DNA of 64,000 nucleotides from Pseudomonas sp. MUP55 (GTDB lineage: Bacteria > Pseudomonadota > Gammaproteobacteria > Pseudomonadales > Pseudomonadaceae): assembly GCF_034043515.1 (NCBI RefSeq), contig NZ_CP138214.1, forward strand, positions 3,472,001 to 3,536,000. The letters run 5' to 3'. The notes beneath the pieces are model-generated. The model searched no databases, was not told where the DNA came from, and saw only the letters and a list, made by a program, of their open reading frames with translations. Shown here piece by piece: positions 8,804-16,306 of the stretch; positions within the stretch are counted from its first letter, which is position 1, and each line of letters starts with the position of its first letter. A program made the translations under genes and the position numbers.

Positions 8804-9034
8804 TCAAGACCAGATCGCCGTTTCTGTATTAATTTCTGCCACGGACGTGGCGTTAAACTGCCGCTGGCGGTGCAAGTCATCTCGCATTTTCGAAAACTCG
8901 AAGTTCCTGGTCTCCAATTCCTTCAGTACCAGACTCGAGATTCTGTAAGTACCGCAGTCGGAGCAGTCAACGAGCTTAGTACTCTGCCCCTCATCGGACT
9001 GCTTCGCTTCAAGCCCGCACAGATAGCAATTCAT
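8804..9034 (-). CDS. Small zinc-ribbon-like protein
   Basis: This 76-residue protein carries two Cys pairs near its N-terminus (CYLC and CSDC, about 20 residues apart), the spacing of a zinc ribbon, then a helical charged tail rich in Glu, Arg and Gln. The start is well set by AGGAGGT a few bases before the ATG. There are no membrane segments. It could be a nucleic-acid or protein adaptor, but nothing more specific can be said. It is transcribed alone. Confidence 0.72.
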   Translation of the reverse strand: MNCYLCGLEAKQSDEGQSTKLVDCSDCGTYRISSLVLKELETRNFEFSKMRDDLHRQRQFNATSVAEINTETAIWS

Positions 9035-9358
9035 GTCTGACCTCCTGTTGGTTGATGCACAGGAGATCGCCGCGTGGCGGCAGAAGTTTCAATTTCCTGG
9101 CAGCGCCATCGCCTGGGAAAACTCCCTGGCATCCTCAGCGGCAAAGGCAAGGCCTTCCTGGCGCGCTGCCGAGGCATCAAACAGAGTGGCACTTGGGCTT
9201 GGGATAGCTAAGTTTGCGGTGCTGGATAACTTGATGAATCAAAACCTGGGGAAATAGCCAGGCTTGCCAAGAGCCGCCCCTAGCCACAGGCGAACCTCAG
9301 TCAATAAAAACCCGGCGCTGTGGCCGGGTTGTTGACGGACTGTGCACCCGCTTGTCAT
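9035..9358. other. 324-base gap between small genes
   Basis: The only clear element is the terminator at 9305-9332. A 74-codon plus-strand frame overlaps the zinc-ribbon start head to head but has no ribosome binding site, so I do not call it. Confidence 0.6.
9305..9332 (-). terminator. Rho-independent terminator of the acidic small gene
   Basis: On the minus strand AACCCGGC-CACAG-CGCCGGGTTTTTATT: a GC stem followed by a T run, 27 bases downstream of the stop of the gene at 9359-9574. Confidence 0.8.
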
Positions 9359-9574
9359 TTACTTCGAACCACTGTTCTCGCGTTCAGTTTGAGCATCCTG
9401 ATCAGACCCAGGGTTGCCCGGCGGCGGGTTCCAGTCCACCGGGCGCTCGTCCGTTGCCTGCTTGGGCTCGGATTTGGTTTGGTCAAGACCTGAGTCATGA
9501 CCTTCACCGGCATCAGGCACTTCTTTTTTGGGGCCCGGGTATGGCGCTGCCGGACCATTATTATCATCGACCAT
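9359..9574 (-). CDS. Small acidic, disordered protein (71 residues)
   Basis: The ATG at 9574 follows an excellent Shine-Dalgarno (AGGAGGT, about five bases away) and the frame ends before a terminator, so this short gene is well framed. The protein is hydrophilic and almost without hydrophobic residues, rich in Pro, Gly, Asp, Glu, Lys and Gln (PAAPYPGPKKE, PPPGNPGSDQDA). It should be intrinsically disordered. Similar low-complexity proteins in pseudomonads are often stress-induced, but I cannot assign this one. Confidence 0.7.
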   Translation of the reverse strand: MVDDNNGPAAPYPGPKKEVPDAGEGHDSGLDQTKSEPKQATDERPVDWNPPPGNPGSDQDAQTERENSGSK

Positions 9575-9735
9575 AACTACCTCCTCTCTGTAGCGCAGGG
9601 TTGCGCATAGGTATGAGAGGTGCGGTTTAGAGAGAACGTGCAGGCGCATCGACGAGCGGGCGAAAGAATGCGCACGATGGCGAAGCGTTGCATATTCATG
9701 CTGCCCCACGCCTGGTCAGGGCCCGGGCCGGCGAC

Positions 9736-9954
9736 CTAAAGTCCCCATGCATCGTCTGCACCGCCCCCGCCCACCCGAAGTTCTCGCACGCCCGCTTGCG
9801 CCCAGAACCGAATAACCGCGCCCTTCCCGCCCGTAATCACCTGGACATGCTGGATCAAGTCAGACTGGCAGTCGGCGCGCATCACCGGTTTATAGCCGTG
9901 GGCCTTGTACAGCACCCAGCCGCCGTCCTCGGATTCGACACGGAAAACATCCAT
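9736..9954 (-). CDS. DUF2188-like small protein
   Basis: This 72-residue protein has the outline of DUF2188: an N-terminal strand ending in EDGGWVLYKAHG, a helix (SDLIQHVQVI), then GGKGAVIRFWAQAGVREL, which matches the family's closing strand pair. The start at 9954 (MDVFRV) is preferred to one 18 codons upstream because conserved-looking sequence begins there; the AGGGG upstream is a weak ribosome site. The biochemical role of this family is unknown. It is monocistronic as far as I can see. Confidence 0.6.
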   Translation of the reverse strand: MDVFRVESEDGGWVLYKAHGYKPVMRADCQSDLIQHVQVITGGKGAVIRFWAQAGVRELRVGGGGADDAWGL

Positions 9955-10059
9955 TGAAAAGCCCCTGCAGTTTCTCGATTGAGACCCGCGACCTGCCCCC
10001 TGTTTCAAGCATTCGCTAATCAGCGCCGCGAGATTATTCCCGGCACGGCTGGAGCAGGC

Positions 10060-11064
10060 TCAAGCCCTATCCACAGCGGTGTTGCTATCGCGTTCACGAT
10101 CCCACAAGCGCACTTGCAGACTGTTGTGCACGGCGGTCGCGCAGATGGCCGCCTGGCCTGTGGCGACGCTGATCTGCTTTAGCGACTCCACCACATCACC
10201 GACCGCATGGAGCCCTTTGACAGAGGTGCATTGGTGGGCATCAACGTACAAGGCCCCCTGCTCGTTAACCCGCGCGCCCACCTGCGTCGCCAGCTCGGAA
10301 CAGAACCGCGACCCGAGTGAGGGATAGACAATGTCAAAGCAAAGCGCCTCACCTTTGCACGTGCGCACCTGGACTTTTTGATCGATGACCTCGATGCGCT
10401 CGACACGGTCGTCGATCAGGCGTATGCCCGCGTGCCGCGCCAGCTCGACCGCTTCTTCGCAGGCCTGGGTATCACCATGAACCAGCACCGTCACACGGTC
10501 AGTGAAATTGCGAAGGAACAGCCCGTGGTTGATTGCGCAATGCGCTTCGCCGTACACCGCAACGTTGTCACCGTTAACCTCATAACCGTCGCAGATCGCG
10601 CACAGCCGAATGACCGATTGAGCGACAGCATCATAGGGTCGCGCCATCTGCGGCAGCGTATCCACGATACCGGTCGCCAGTACCACCCGACGCGCGCTCA
10701 GTGTTCGACCGTTGAGTCGCGCCTCAAACCCCATACGGTTGCGCGACAGGCTTTCCACCCGCCCGGCCTCGATGATCGCCCCGTAACGCAGCGCCTGTTC
10801 GCATAAACGCTCGAGCAGATCTTTGCCGGCGATACCGGGTGGGAAGCCTGGATAGTTATGGGAAAGCGGGATCAGACTCGCGCGGCTGGGCCCGCCGTTG
10901 GCCACCAATACACGCCGGTGAAAGCGGCTCAGGTAAACCGCAGTGGTCAGCCCTGCCGGGCCTGCTCCGATCACCAGGCAATCAAAATCCACCTGTCCGG
11001 CATCGGTCGACGCCGATTCCGGTTGATCAAAAAGCTCCTGGTATTCATCCCGCGCGCCTGCCAT
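10060..11064 (-). CDS. Thioredoxin-reductase-like FAD/NAD(P) oxidoreductase
   Basis: About 334 residues with an N-terminal FAD-binding GAGPAG motif (about residue 34), the TrxB-type NYPGFP segment, ATG and GDV flavin contacts, and a central CAIC redox pair followed by DGYE, the place of the CATC disulphide of bacterial thioredoxin reductase. It is longer than TrxB at the N-terminus by about 25 residues. The nucleotide-binding Gly motif (VAVYGEAHCA) is degenerate relative to GxGxxA, so the electron donor may differ. No thioredoxin gene is adjacent. The start is ambiguous between GTG 11067 and ATG 11064, both behind GGAGG. Confidence 0.85.
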   Translation of the reverse strand: MAGARDEYQELFDQPESASTDAGQVDFDCLVIGAGPAGLTTAVYLSRFHRRVLVANGGPSRASLIPLSHNYPGFPPGIAGKDLLERLCEQALRYGAIIEAGRVESLSRNRMGFEARLNGRTLSARRVVLATGIVDTLPQMARPYDAVAQSVIRLCAICDGYEVNGDNVAVYGEAHCAINHGLFLRNFTDRVTVLVHGDTQACEEAVELARHAGIRLIDDRVERIEVIDQKVQVRTCKGEALCFDIVYPSLGSRFCSELATQVGARVNEQGALYVDAHQCTSVKGLHAVGDVVESLKQISVATGQAAICATAVHNSLQVRLWDRERDSNTAVDRA

Positions 11065-11256
11065 CACTCGTTCCTCCGTATAAGCCTTGCTAGTAATGAC
11101 TGGTGTGGATCAGCAAAGGTTTTGCAGAACGATAAACGGCGGTTTATGGCTGATGTTCCGTTCGTCTGCCCTGCTCGTCGCGCCTGTGAACCATGGGCTG
11201 CGGCCCCCTTTCGAAACTGGACAACCCATTTTGAAAACCTGTTCAGGAGCAGCGCC

Positions 11257-12237
11257 ATGGATGCACCCCGCCAGATCACCTACAGCCAGTTCCCTCCCAT
11301 CGAGAACCCAAGGCGCAGCGGCATGCTGCCCGTGGATGAACTGCATACCTTGTACTGGGAAGAAAGCGGCAACCCCGAGGGCGTGCCGGTGGTTTACCTG
11401 CATGGCGGCCCCGGCGAGGGCGCGCCACCGAGCTCGCGGCAGTTCTGGGACCCTGATCATTATCGAATCGTGCTCTTTGACCAGCGCGGCGCCCTGCGCT
11501 CGACGCCGCTCGCGGCGCTGCACAACAACACGACCCAAGCGTTGGTCGGCGACATCGAGACGCTGCGTGAACACTTGGGCATCGAGCGTTGGCTGGTCAC
11601 CGGCGGGTCATGGGGAACGACCCTGGCGCTGGCCTATGGCGAACCGCACCCGCAACGCTGCCTGGGTTTTATCCTGCGCGGCGTGTTCCTCGGCACACGT
11701 GATGAGATCGACTGGTTCATCCACGGCATGCGGCGCTTCTTCCCCAGGGCGCATGAGGACTTCGTCAACCTCATTCCCGAAGCCGAACGCGCCGACCTGC
11801 TGCAGGCCTACCTGAACCGCATGACCGGTGAAGACGAGTCGATCCGCATGGAGGCCATTCGCGGCTGGATCCGCTACTCGGCGAGTTGCTCGTTGCTGCG
11901 TCATGACCCCGAAGGCGTTGAGGAACAGGCGGCGGACGACGAGACCAGCATCGGCATGGCGACCCTGGATGCCTGGTATTTTCTCAACCATTTGTTCCTC
12001 GAAGAAGATCAGCTGATTCGCGACATTGCGGCGATTCGCCATCTACCCTGCATCCTCGTTCAGGGTGGCCACGATATGATTGCAACGCCCAACTCCGCAT
12101 ATCGCTTACATAAAGCATGGCCAGGCTCGGTGCTGAAACTGGTGCCGGACGCTGGCCATTCACCTTCGGAGCCGGGCATCTTGAGTACGCTGATTGAAGC
12201 TACCGAAACATTCAAGGTTGCAGGGCGTTTTGACTGA
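11257..12237 (+). CDS. pip: Proline iminopeptidase (alpha/beta hydrolase S33)
   Basis: This 326-residue cytoplasmic enzyme should release N-terminal proline from peptides. The alpha/beta-hydrolase marks are all present: HGGPG (oxyanion hole), GGSWG with the nucleophile Ser, an Asp in VQGGHDMI and the catalytic His in GHSPSEPG. The start at 11257 follows AGGAG. One oddity is DQRGALRSTP, where most relatives have DQRG-small-G/R-S; the Leu there may alter the pocket. It is divergent from the flavoprotein gene and is the last gene before the low-GC cassette. Confidence 0.9.
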   Translation: MDAPRQITYSQFPPIENPRRSGMLPVDELHTLYWEESGNPEGVPVVYLHGGPGEGAPPSSRQFWDPDHYRIVLFDQRGALRSTPLAALHNNTTQALVGDIETLREHLGIERWLVTGGSWGTTLALAYGEPHPQRCLGFILRGVFLGTRDEIDWFIHGMRRFFPRAHEDFVNLIPEAERADLLQAYLNRMTGEDESIRMEAIRGWIRYSASCSLLRHDPEGVEEQAADDETSIGMATLDAWYFLNHLFLEEDQLIRDIAAIRHLPCILVQGGHDMIATPNSAYRLHKAWPGSVLKLVPDAGHSPSEPGILSTLIEATETFKVAGRFD

Positions 12238-12601
12238 CACTGAACCAGGCGCGTAGGGGCCGTATCTTCAGAGCCCTTACATCACTTGACAGCAGGATAA
12301 TTGAACAACGCCACCAGGCCCGGGGCATTAGTTTAATTAACATGATGCCGTTAATATTTATGGCTTGCGGTGGAATTGGGGGACAAGCCTTTGCTTATTG
12401 GATTAAGCCCTATCGGTCTCACACTGCGTAACTACACAGTGGATGGCATAGTTTGGCGTATGGTTTTTCCCGTTTTTTCATGGAAGTTTTTCATATAGGT
12501 GTCACAACCCACTGCTACGCTGCCTGTGTCAGAGGGCAGGATCGCCCACTTGGGCGCTATTAAACGGCTCACTGGACGCCAGGGAATATTCTGAGGACAG
12601 A
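12238..12601. promoter_or_regulatory. AT-rich upstream region of the carbamoyltransferase cassette
   Basis: This gap is visibly more AT-rich than its left flank. It contains an imperfect dyad at 12324-12349 (GGCAT and ATGCC arms around TTTAATTAA) and a perfect short palindrome CGCCCACTTGGGCG at 12543-12556, both plausible operator sites. I could not fix a convincing -35/-10 pair by eye; TATAGG at about 12495 is one possible -10. A 74-codon frame on the minus strand here looks like chance. Confidence 0.45.
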
Positions 12602-12688
12602 ATGATGGGCGGTGCTGATGCAGTGATCTCTGATAAATCACTGAATTGCAAAACATGGAGTTGTTATGATCGTTTTAGGAATTACTAA
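12602..12688 (+). CDS. Possible 28-codon leader or precursor peptide
   Basis: Tandem ATGs at 12602 and 12605 follow GAGGA at the normal distance, opening a 28-codon frame that ends inside the carbamoyltransferase gene, overlapping its start by 23 bases in another frame. The N-terminal half is bland (GGADAVISDKS); the C-terminal half is unusual, with two Cys and several aromatics (NCKTWSCYDRFRNY). A hairpin lies within the ORF. This could be a leader peptide that couples or attenuates translation of the carbamoyltransferase, or less likely a modified-peptide precursor. Confidence 0.4.
   Translation: MMGGADAVISDKSLNCKTWSCYDRFRNY
12621..12643 (+). promoter_or_regulatory. Leader hairpin before the carbamoyltransferase
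   Basis: CAGTGAT (12621-12627) and ATCACTG (12637-12643) form a perfect 7-bp stem with a 9-base loop. It lies inside the leader ORF and about 13 bases before the GGAG ribosome site of the main gene, so ribosomes on the leader would melt it. Confidence 0.5.
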
Positions 12689-14381
12689 CAATGATTTATC
12701 AGGTGCCTGCCTGGTCCGCGACGACCGAATTCTCTCAGCTGTAAGTGAAGAACGTTTCACCCGTATCAAGGATGATAACGTCTGGCCTGCGCAATCTATT
12801 TCATTTGTACTGGCTGAGGCGGGTATGAGTTTAGAGGACGTAGACTATGTAGCCTATGGTTGGAACGCAGGGTTCACTGCTGAAAAGCATTTACCTTTAT
12901 ATTTCGATCGTATTGTAGATGAGGTCAAGAACAACCCTGACGGGCTACCGCTTTTCCGACAACGTATTGTTGACGAAATATTCAATGATAAAGAAAAAAG
13001 AGCCGAGTTCGATCAGTTTATCTCGGACAATGCGTTGTCCGCCTACTACATAGACCACCATGAATGCCACGCATTAGGCGCATATGTATGCTCCCCGTTT
13101 GACGAGGCGTTAACCCTGACGTGCGATGGGCGAGGTGATTTCCAATCGCTGACGCTGACACATTACACAGCCAACGAAACCACGATATTACAGCGTGAAA
13201 CAAGCATCGACAGTTTGGGGTACTTCTACGGACGTATCACCCACCTGATGGGTTACAAACCTAACCGTCATGAAGGCAAGATCACAGGCTTGGCGGCCTT
13301 CGGCGATCCCGAAAAACTGCTGCCCGTCATGCAACAAATGATCAATGTCGAGGGCGGACGCATCAGGGCCAAATGCGGGGATCTTTTCCTGCCTTCGTAT
13401 AAGGGTTACAGCGACGCGCTACAAGCGTTACTCGCCAATGAAAAACCGGAAGATATTGCAGCTGCTGTTCAACGCCATGTCGAAGACATGCTTGTTACGA
13501 TCGTAACGTATCATTTAGAAAGGCTAGGCAGTCGTAATCTTTGCCTGGCAGGGGGTGTATTTGGCAACGTGAAGCTTAACCAGCGTTTACGAGAAATCCC
13601 TAACGTGAATAACGTTTATGTACTGCCATGCATGGGAGACGGCGGCCTGGCACTGGCCGCTGCAGTGGGTGCGGCTTACCTGAAAAACGGTACTCGATTC
13701 AAAAACCCGGCGATGACGCTGGGCCCGGCCGCACGTAGTGTTTCGCAAAACATAAACCTCATAAATCGCGATTACCCTGAATTGGGTTATCACAACCCGG
13801 CGAACATCATTGAAACGCTCGTAGACGCCTTGATGGAAAACCAGGTGCTGGGCATGTTCAAAGGAAAGATGGAATTCGGCCCGAGGTCGCTCTGCAACAG
13901 GAGCATTGTCTACCATGCCAAAGATGCTGATGTGAACGACTGGCTGAATAAACGTATGCACCGAACCGAGTTCATGCCGTTCGGCCCCGTGACCGCTGTC
14001 GAACAGGCCGCCGAATGCTATGTGGACTGGACCGAAGACCATGTTGCCGCAGACACCATGACGATGACCTATGATTGCCATCCGCAATTTATCGAGGCCA
14101 GCCCAGCTGTTGTGCATGTTGACGGCACCGCCAGACCGCAGGTAATTCGTCCTGAGGCAGATGGATTCATGCATAAGCTTCTAAATGCATGGCACGCTCG
14201 AACAGGGCAGTCCGCGTTGATAAATACGTCTTTCAATCGTCATGAAGAGCCGATTGTATGCACTTCACAGGATGCCTTGGCGGCTCTTAAGGAAGGCATG
14301 GTCGACTTGGTCGTCATGAGCGAGTCGCTGATCATCTGGCGTAAAAACAAGAACAGTTTTGCCTTGCAGCGCTTTGAGTAA
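12666..14381 (+). CDS. Carbamoyltransferase, TobZ/NodU/CmcH family
   Basis: This 571-residue enzyme matches the natural-product O-carbamoyltransferases, which make carbamoyl-adenylate from carbamoyl phosphate and ATP and pass it to a hydroxyl. The N-terminal Kae1-like half opens GITNNDLSGACLVRD and carries the metal-binding HHECHALGA and the HEGKITGLAAFGDP and CLAGGVFGN motifs; the C-terminal half has MEFGPRSLCNRS and ends with INTSFNRHEEPIV. GGAG precedes the ATG by six bases. GC content and codon use are lower than in the flanks. As first gene of the cassette it likely tailors a small molecule. The acceptor is unknown. Confidence 0.9.
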   Translation: MIVLGITNNDLSGACLVRDDRILSAVSEERFTRIKDDNVWPAQSISFVLAEAGMSLEDVDYVAYGWNAGFTAEKHLPLYFDRIVDEVKNNPDGLPLFRQRIVDEIFNDKEKRAEFDQFISDNALSAYYIDHHECHALGAYVCSPFDEALTLTCDGRGDFQSLTLTHYTANETTILQRETSIDSLGYFYGRITHLMGYKPNRHEGKITGLAAFGDPEKLLPVMQQMINVEGGRIRAKCGDLFLPSYKGYSDALQALLANEKPEDIAAAVQRHVEDMLVTIVTYHLERLGSRNLCLAGGVFGNVKLNQRLREIPNVNNVYVLPCMGDGGLALAAAVGAAYLKNGTRFKNPAMTLGPAARSVSQNINLINRDYPELGYHNPANIIETLVDALMENQVLGMFKGKMEFGPRSLCNRSIVYHAKDADVNDWLNKRMHRTEFMPFGPVTAVEQAAECYVDWTEDHVAADTMTMTYDCHPQFIEASPAVVHVDGTARPQVIRPEADGFMHKLLNAWHARTGQSALINTSFNRHEEPIVCTSQDALAALKEGMVDLVVMSESLIIWRKNKNSFALQRFE

Positions 14382-14395
14382 AACCGACATGCCTA

Positions 14396-14418
14396 GGGGC
14401 TTTTCAAGCCCCTTTTTT
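14396..14418 (+). terminator. Terminator-like hairpin inside the cassette
   Basis: GGGGC-TTTTCAA-GCCCC-TTTTTT follows the carbamoyltransferase stop by 15 bases. It would separate that gene from the three downstream genes or lower their expression, unless read-through is controlled. Confidence 0.75.
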
Positions 14419-14424
14419 CCCGAA

Positions 14425-15633
14425 ATGGGTGTTCAACGGTTTTTATGTGGTGACCCGATGTACCTGATATTTTTTGGTTTTTTTGCAGCCGAGGGCATTA
14501 TCTATCCCTTCTGGCCAACCTGGCTAGACACGCTAGGGTTTAGCGCCAGTCAGATCGGTTTGCTGATCGCGGCAGCTTATTGGCCTCAGATTGTAACCGG
14601 GGTATTGATCACCTATGCCGCCGACTGGCGCATCGATCAAATCTACCTGGCCGCACTGCTCAGTTTTTCAGCAGCAGTCAGCACTCTATTGTTTTATTTT
14701 CTACCCGCTTCGCTGTTCACTTTTATCGCGTTAAGCATCTCGTTCGGCGGACTGTGGATGGTCGTACTGCCGCTGTCGGAGTCGTATCTGCTTAAACGCG
14801 ATAAACAATCCATTCAAAATTACGGCTGGGTAAGAGCAGTTGGCTCTTCAGCCTTTATTTTAACGTCAACACTTGGCGGTGTTTTTTTTACTGTTTATGG
14901 GCTCTCGTGGGTGCCTGTCAGCGTTGCGGCCAGCATGCTTTTCACAGCGCTAAGTTGTTTATGGTTAAGACATCGCGTCCCGAATGGAAATGTCTCCTAC
15001 GCTATTCAGCGCACCCACAAACCAGACTGGCGGCGACTATTCGAAAACAAGACGCTGCTGTTGGCCATTGCTTCTGCTAGCATCATTCAGTTAAGCCACA
15101 CTTTGTATTTTGCTACAGCCTCAATAAACTGGGGTCTTAAAGGTTATTCATCGACGACCATTGGTTTATTTTGGTCAATTGCTGTGATTGCCGAGATCAC
15201 CTACTTTGCGTTCTCGAATAAAATCCTGAAGTCCTTCTCTCCGTTATCCATCGTCGTGTTGTCCAGTTTATGCGCATCGCTTCGCTGGGCGTTCTTTTCT
15301 AACAGCGACAGCCTATCACTCATCATCATAGGGCAATGCATGCACGCTCTGAGTTTTGCTGCTTATCACACGGCGATTATGCGCTTTATTCGCGATCACG
15401 CTCCGCAAGACATACAGACGTTAACTCAGGGATTCTATTATTCTTTCGCCGTCGCGATACCCATGGGGATAGCCACGCCTTTTTCCGGGTATCTTTACCA
15501 GAAAATACCCAATGGGTCTTTTTATGTCATGGCCACCGCCGCCTTGCTCGGCGCGCTACTGGCTTTGATTGCTTATCAAAAAATGCGGAAATCCAAGCAT
15601 GACGACACACAGGTTTACAGCGGTCTGTTTTGA
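14425..15633 (+). CDS. MFS transporter, HcaT-like (MFS_1_like)
   Basis: About 402 residues with twelve predicted membrane helices. The layout resembles E. coli HcaT from end to end: IIYPFWPTWL near the N-terminus, YGWVRAVGSSAF in the middle, LFWSIAVIAEI in the second half. I place the start at the ATG at 14425, after the terminator hairpin; 14458, behind GGTGA, is the main alternative and 14359 would overlap the carbamoyltransferase. In this setting it may export the cassette's product or import a precursor. The sequence is AT-rich for this genome. It overlaps the next gene by 35 bases, suggesting coupled translation. Confidence 0.85.
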   Translation: MGVQRFLCGDPMYLIFFGFFAAEGIIYPFWPTWLDTLGFSASQIGLLIAAAYWPQIVTGVLITYAADWRIDQIYLAALLSFSAAVSTLLFYFLPASLFTFIALSISFGGLWMVVLPLSESYLLKRDKQSIQNYGWVRAVGSSAFILTSTLGGVFFTVYGLSWVPVSVAASMLFTALSCLWLRHRVPNGNVSYAIQRTHKPDWRRLFENKTLLLAIASASIIQLSHTLYFATASINWGLKGYSSTTIGLFWSIAVIAEITYFAFSNKILKSFSPLSIVVLSSLCASLRWAFFSNSDSLSLIIIGQCMHALSFAAYHTAIMRFIRDHAPQDIQTLTQGFYYSFAVAIPMGIATPFSGYLYQKIPNGSFYVMATAALLGALLALIAYQKMRKSKHDDTQVYSGLF

Positions 15634-16306
15634 TATGGACGGCGTCCTTATTCAGTCACGCGAAGTTATTGAGTTTGCCTGGACCAGCGTGGCGCGGGAG
15701 TATGGCGTTGAAATCAGCCAGGATTTTATACACGAGCATATCCATGGTCGACCAGGGGAGTATACGCTTGAGGCTCTCTTTCCCAGCTTTGATCAACCCA
15801 CCCGCCGCATCATCAAGCAACAAGTGGATGCTGCCGAAGAGGTGGCCGTCTGTTCTTTAGTGCCTGGGGTGGCAAAACTAATTTCTCGATTGCGGGAACG
15901 ATCAATCCCGTTGGCACTGGTTACCAGCAGTTGGCCTGCTCGTATCGCCAACGTGCTCAACTATCATGGGCTGGAAACTGCCTTTGAATGTATCGTTTCA
16001 CGCGAAGATGTCAGCAGCGGAAAGCCCGCCCCTGACTGCTATCAGCTAGCGGCTCGAAAACTGAACAACCCCATCAATGAGTGCCTTGTCTTCGAAGACT
16101 CTGTAAGCGGTGTCCAGTCGGCGGTTGGCGGCGGCGCGATTTGTCTCGGCATCGGCAACGACATTTCGCTGCGCGACGACGGCGCCAAGGCGGTGTACAC
16201 CGACTTTGACGCCCTGCAGACCACAGAAAGCTCGGCACCAACCTCTCTGTTCACTGAAAACGGCTTAGTTCTCGGTAGCCATAGTTCCAGGAGATCACCT
16301 TCTTAA
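15599..16306 (+). CDS. HAD-superfamily hydrolase (beta-phosphoglucomutase-like)
   Basis: This 235-residue cytoplasmic enzyme has all four HAD motifs: FDMDGVL with the nucleophile Asp, VTSSWPAR, SGKPAPD with the Lys, and VFEDSVSG. The insert after motif I is the small helical cap of the phosphoglucomutase/phosphatase group. It likely dephosphorylates a small phosphorylated intermediate. It overlaps the MFS gene by 35 bases and shares a base (TAATG) with the next gene, so the three are co-translated. The last 20 residues (Ser-rich, unlike the family) may be dispensable. Confidence 0.88.
   Translation: MTTHRFTAVCFDMDGVLIQSREVIEFAWTSVAREYGVEISQDFIHEHIHGRPGEYTLEALFPSFDQPTRRIIKQQVDAAEEVAVCSLVPGVAKLISRLRERSIPLALVTSSWPARIANVLNYHGLETAFECIVSREDVSSGKPAPDCYQLAARKLNNPINECLVFEDSVSGVQSAVGGGAICLGIGNDISLRDDGAKAVYTDFDALQTTESSAPTSLFTENGLVLGSHSSRRSPS

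Noticed and set aside
9033..9257. 74-codon plus-strand frame overlapping the zinc-ribbon start
   Set aside because: No Shine-Dalgarno before its ATG and low-complexity sequence. The opposite frame has AGGAGGT.
12432..12656. 74-codon minus-strand frame in front of the carbamoyltransferase
   Set aside because: It would run antisense through the leader, has no ribosome site, and its sequence shows no protein-like pattern.
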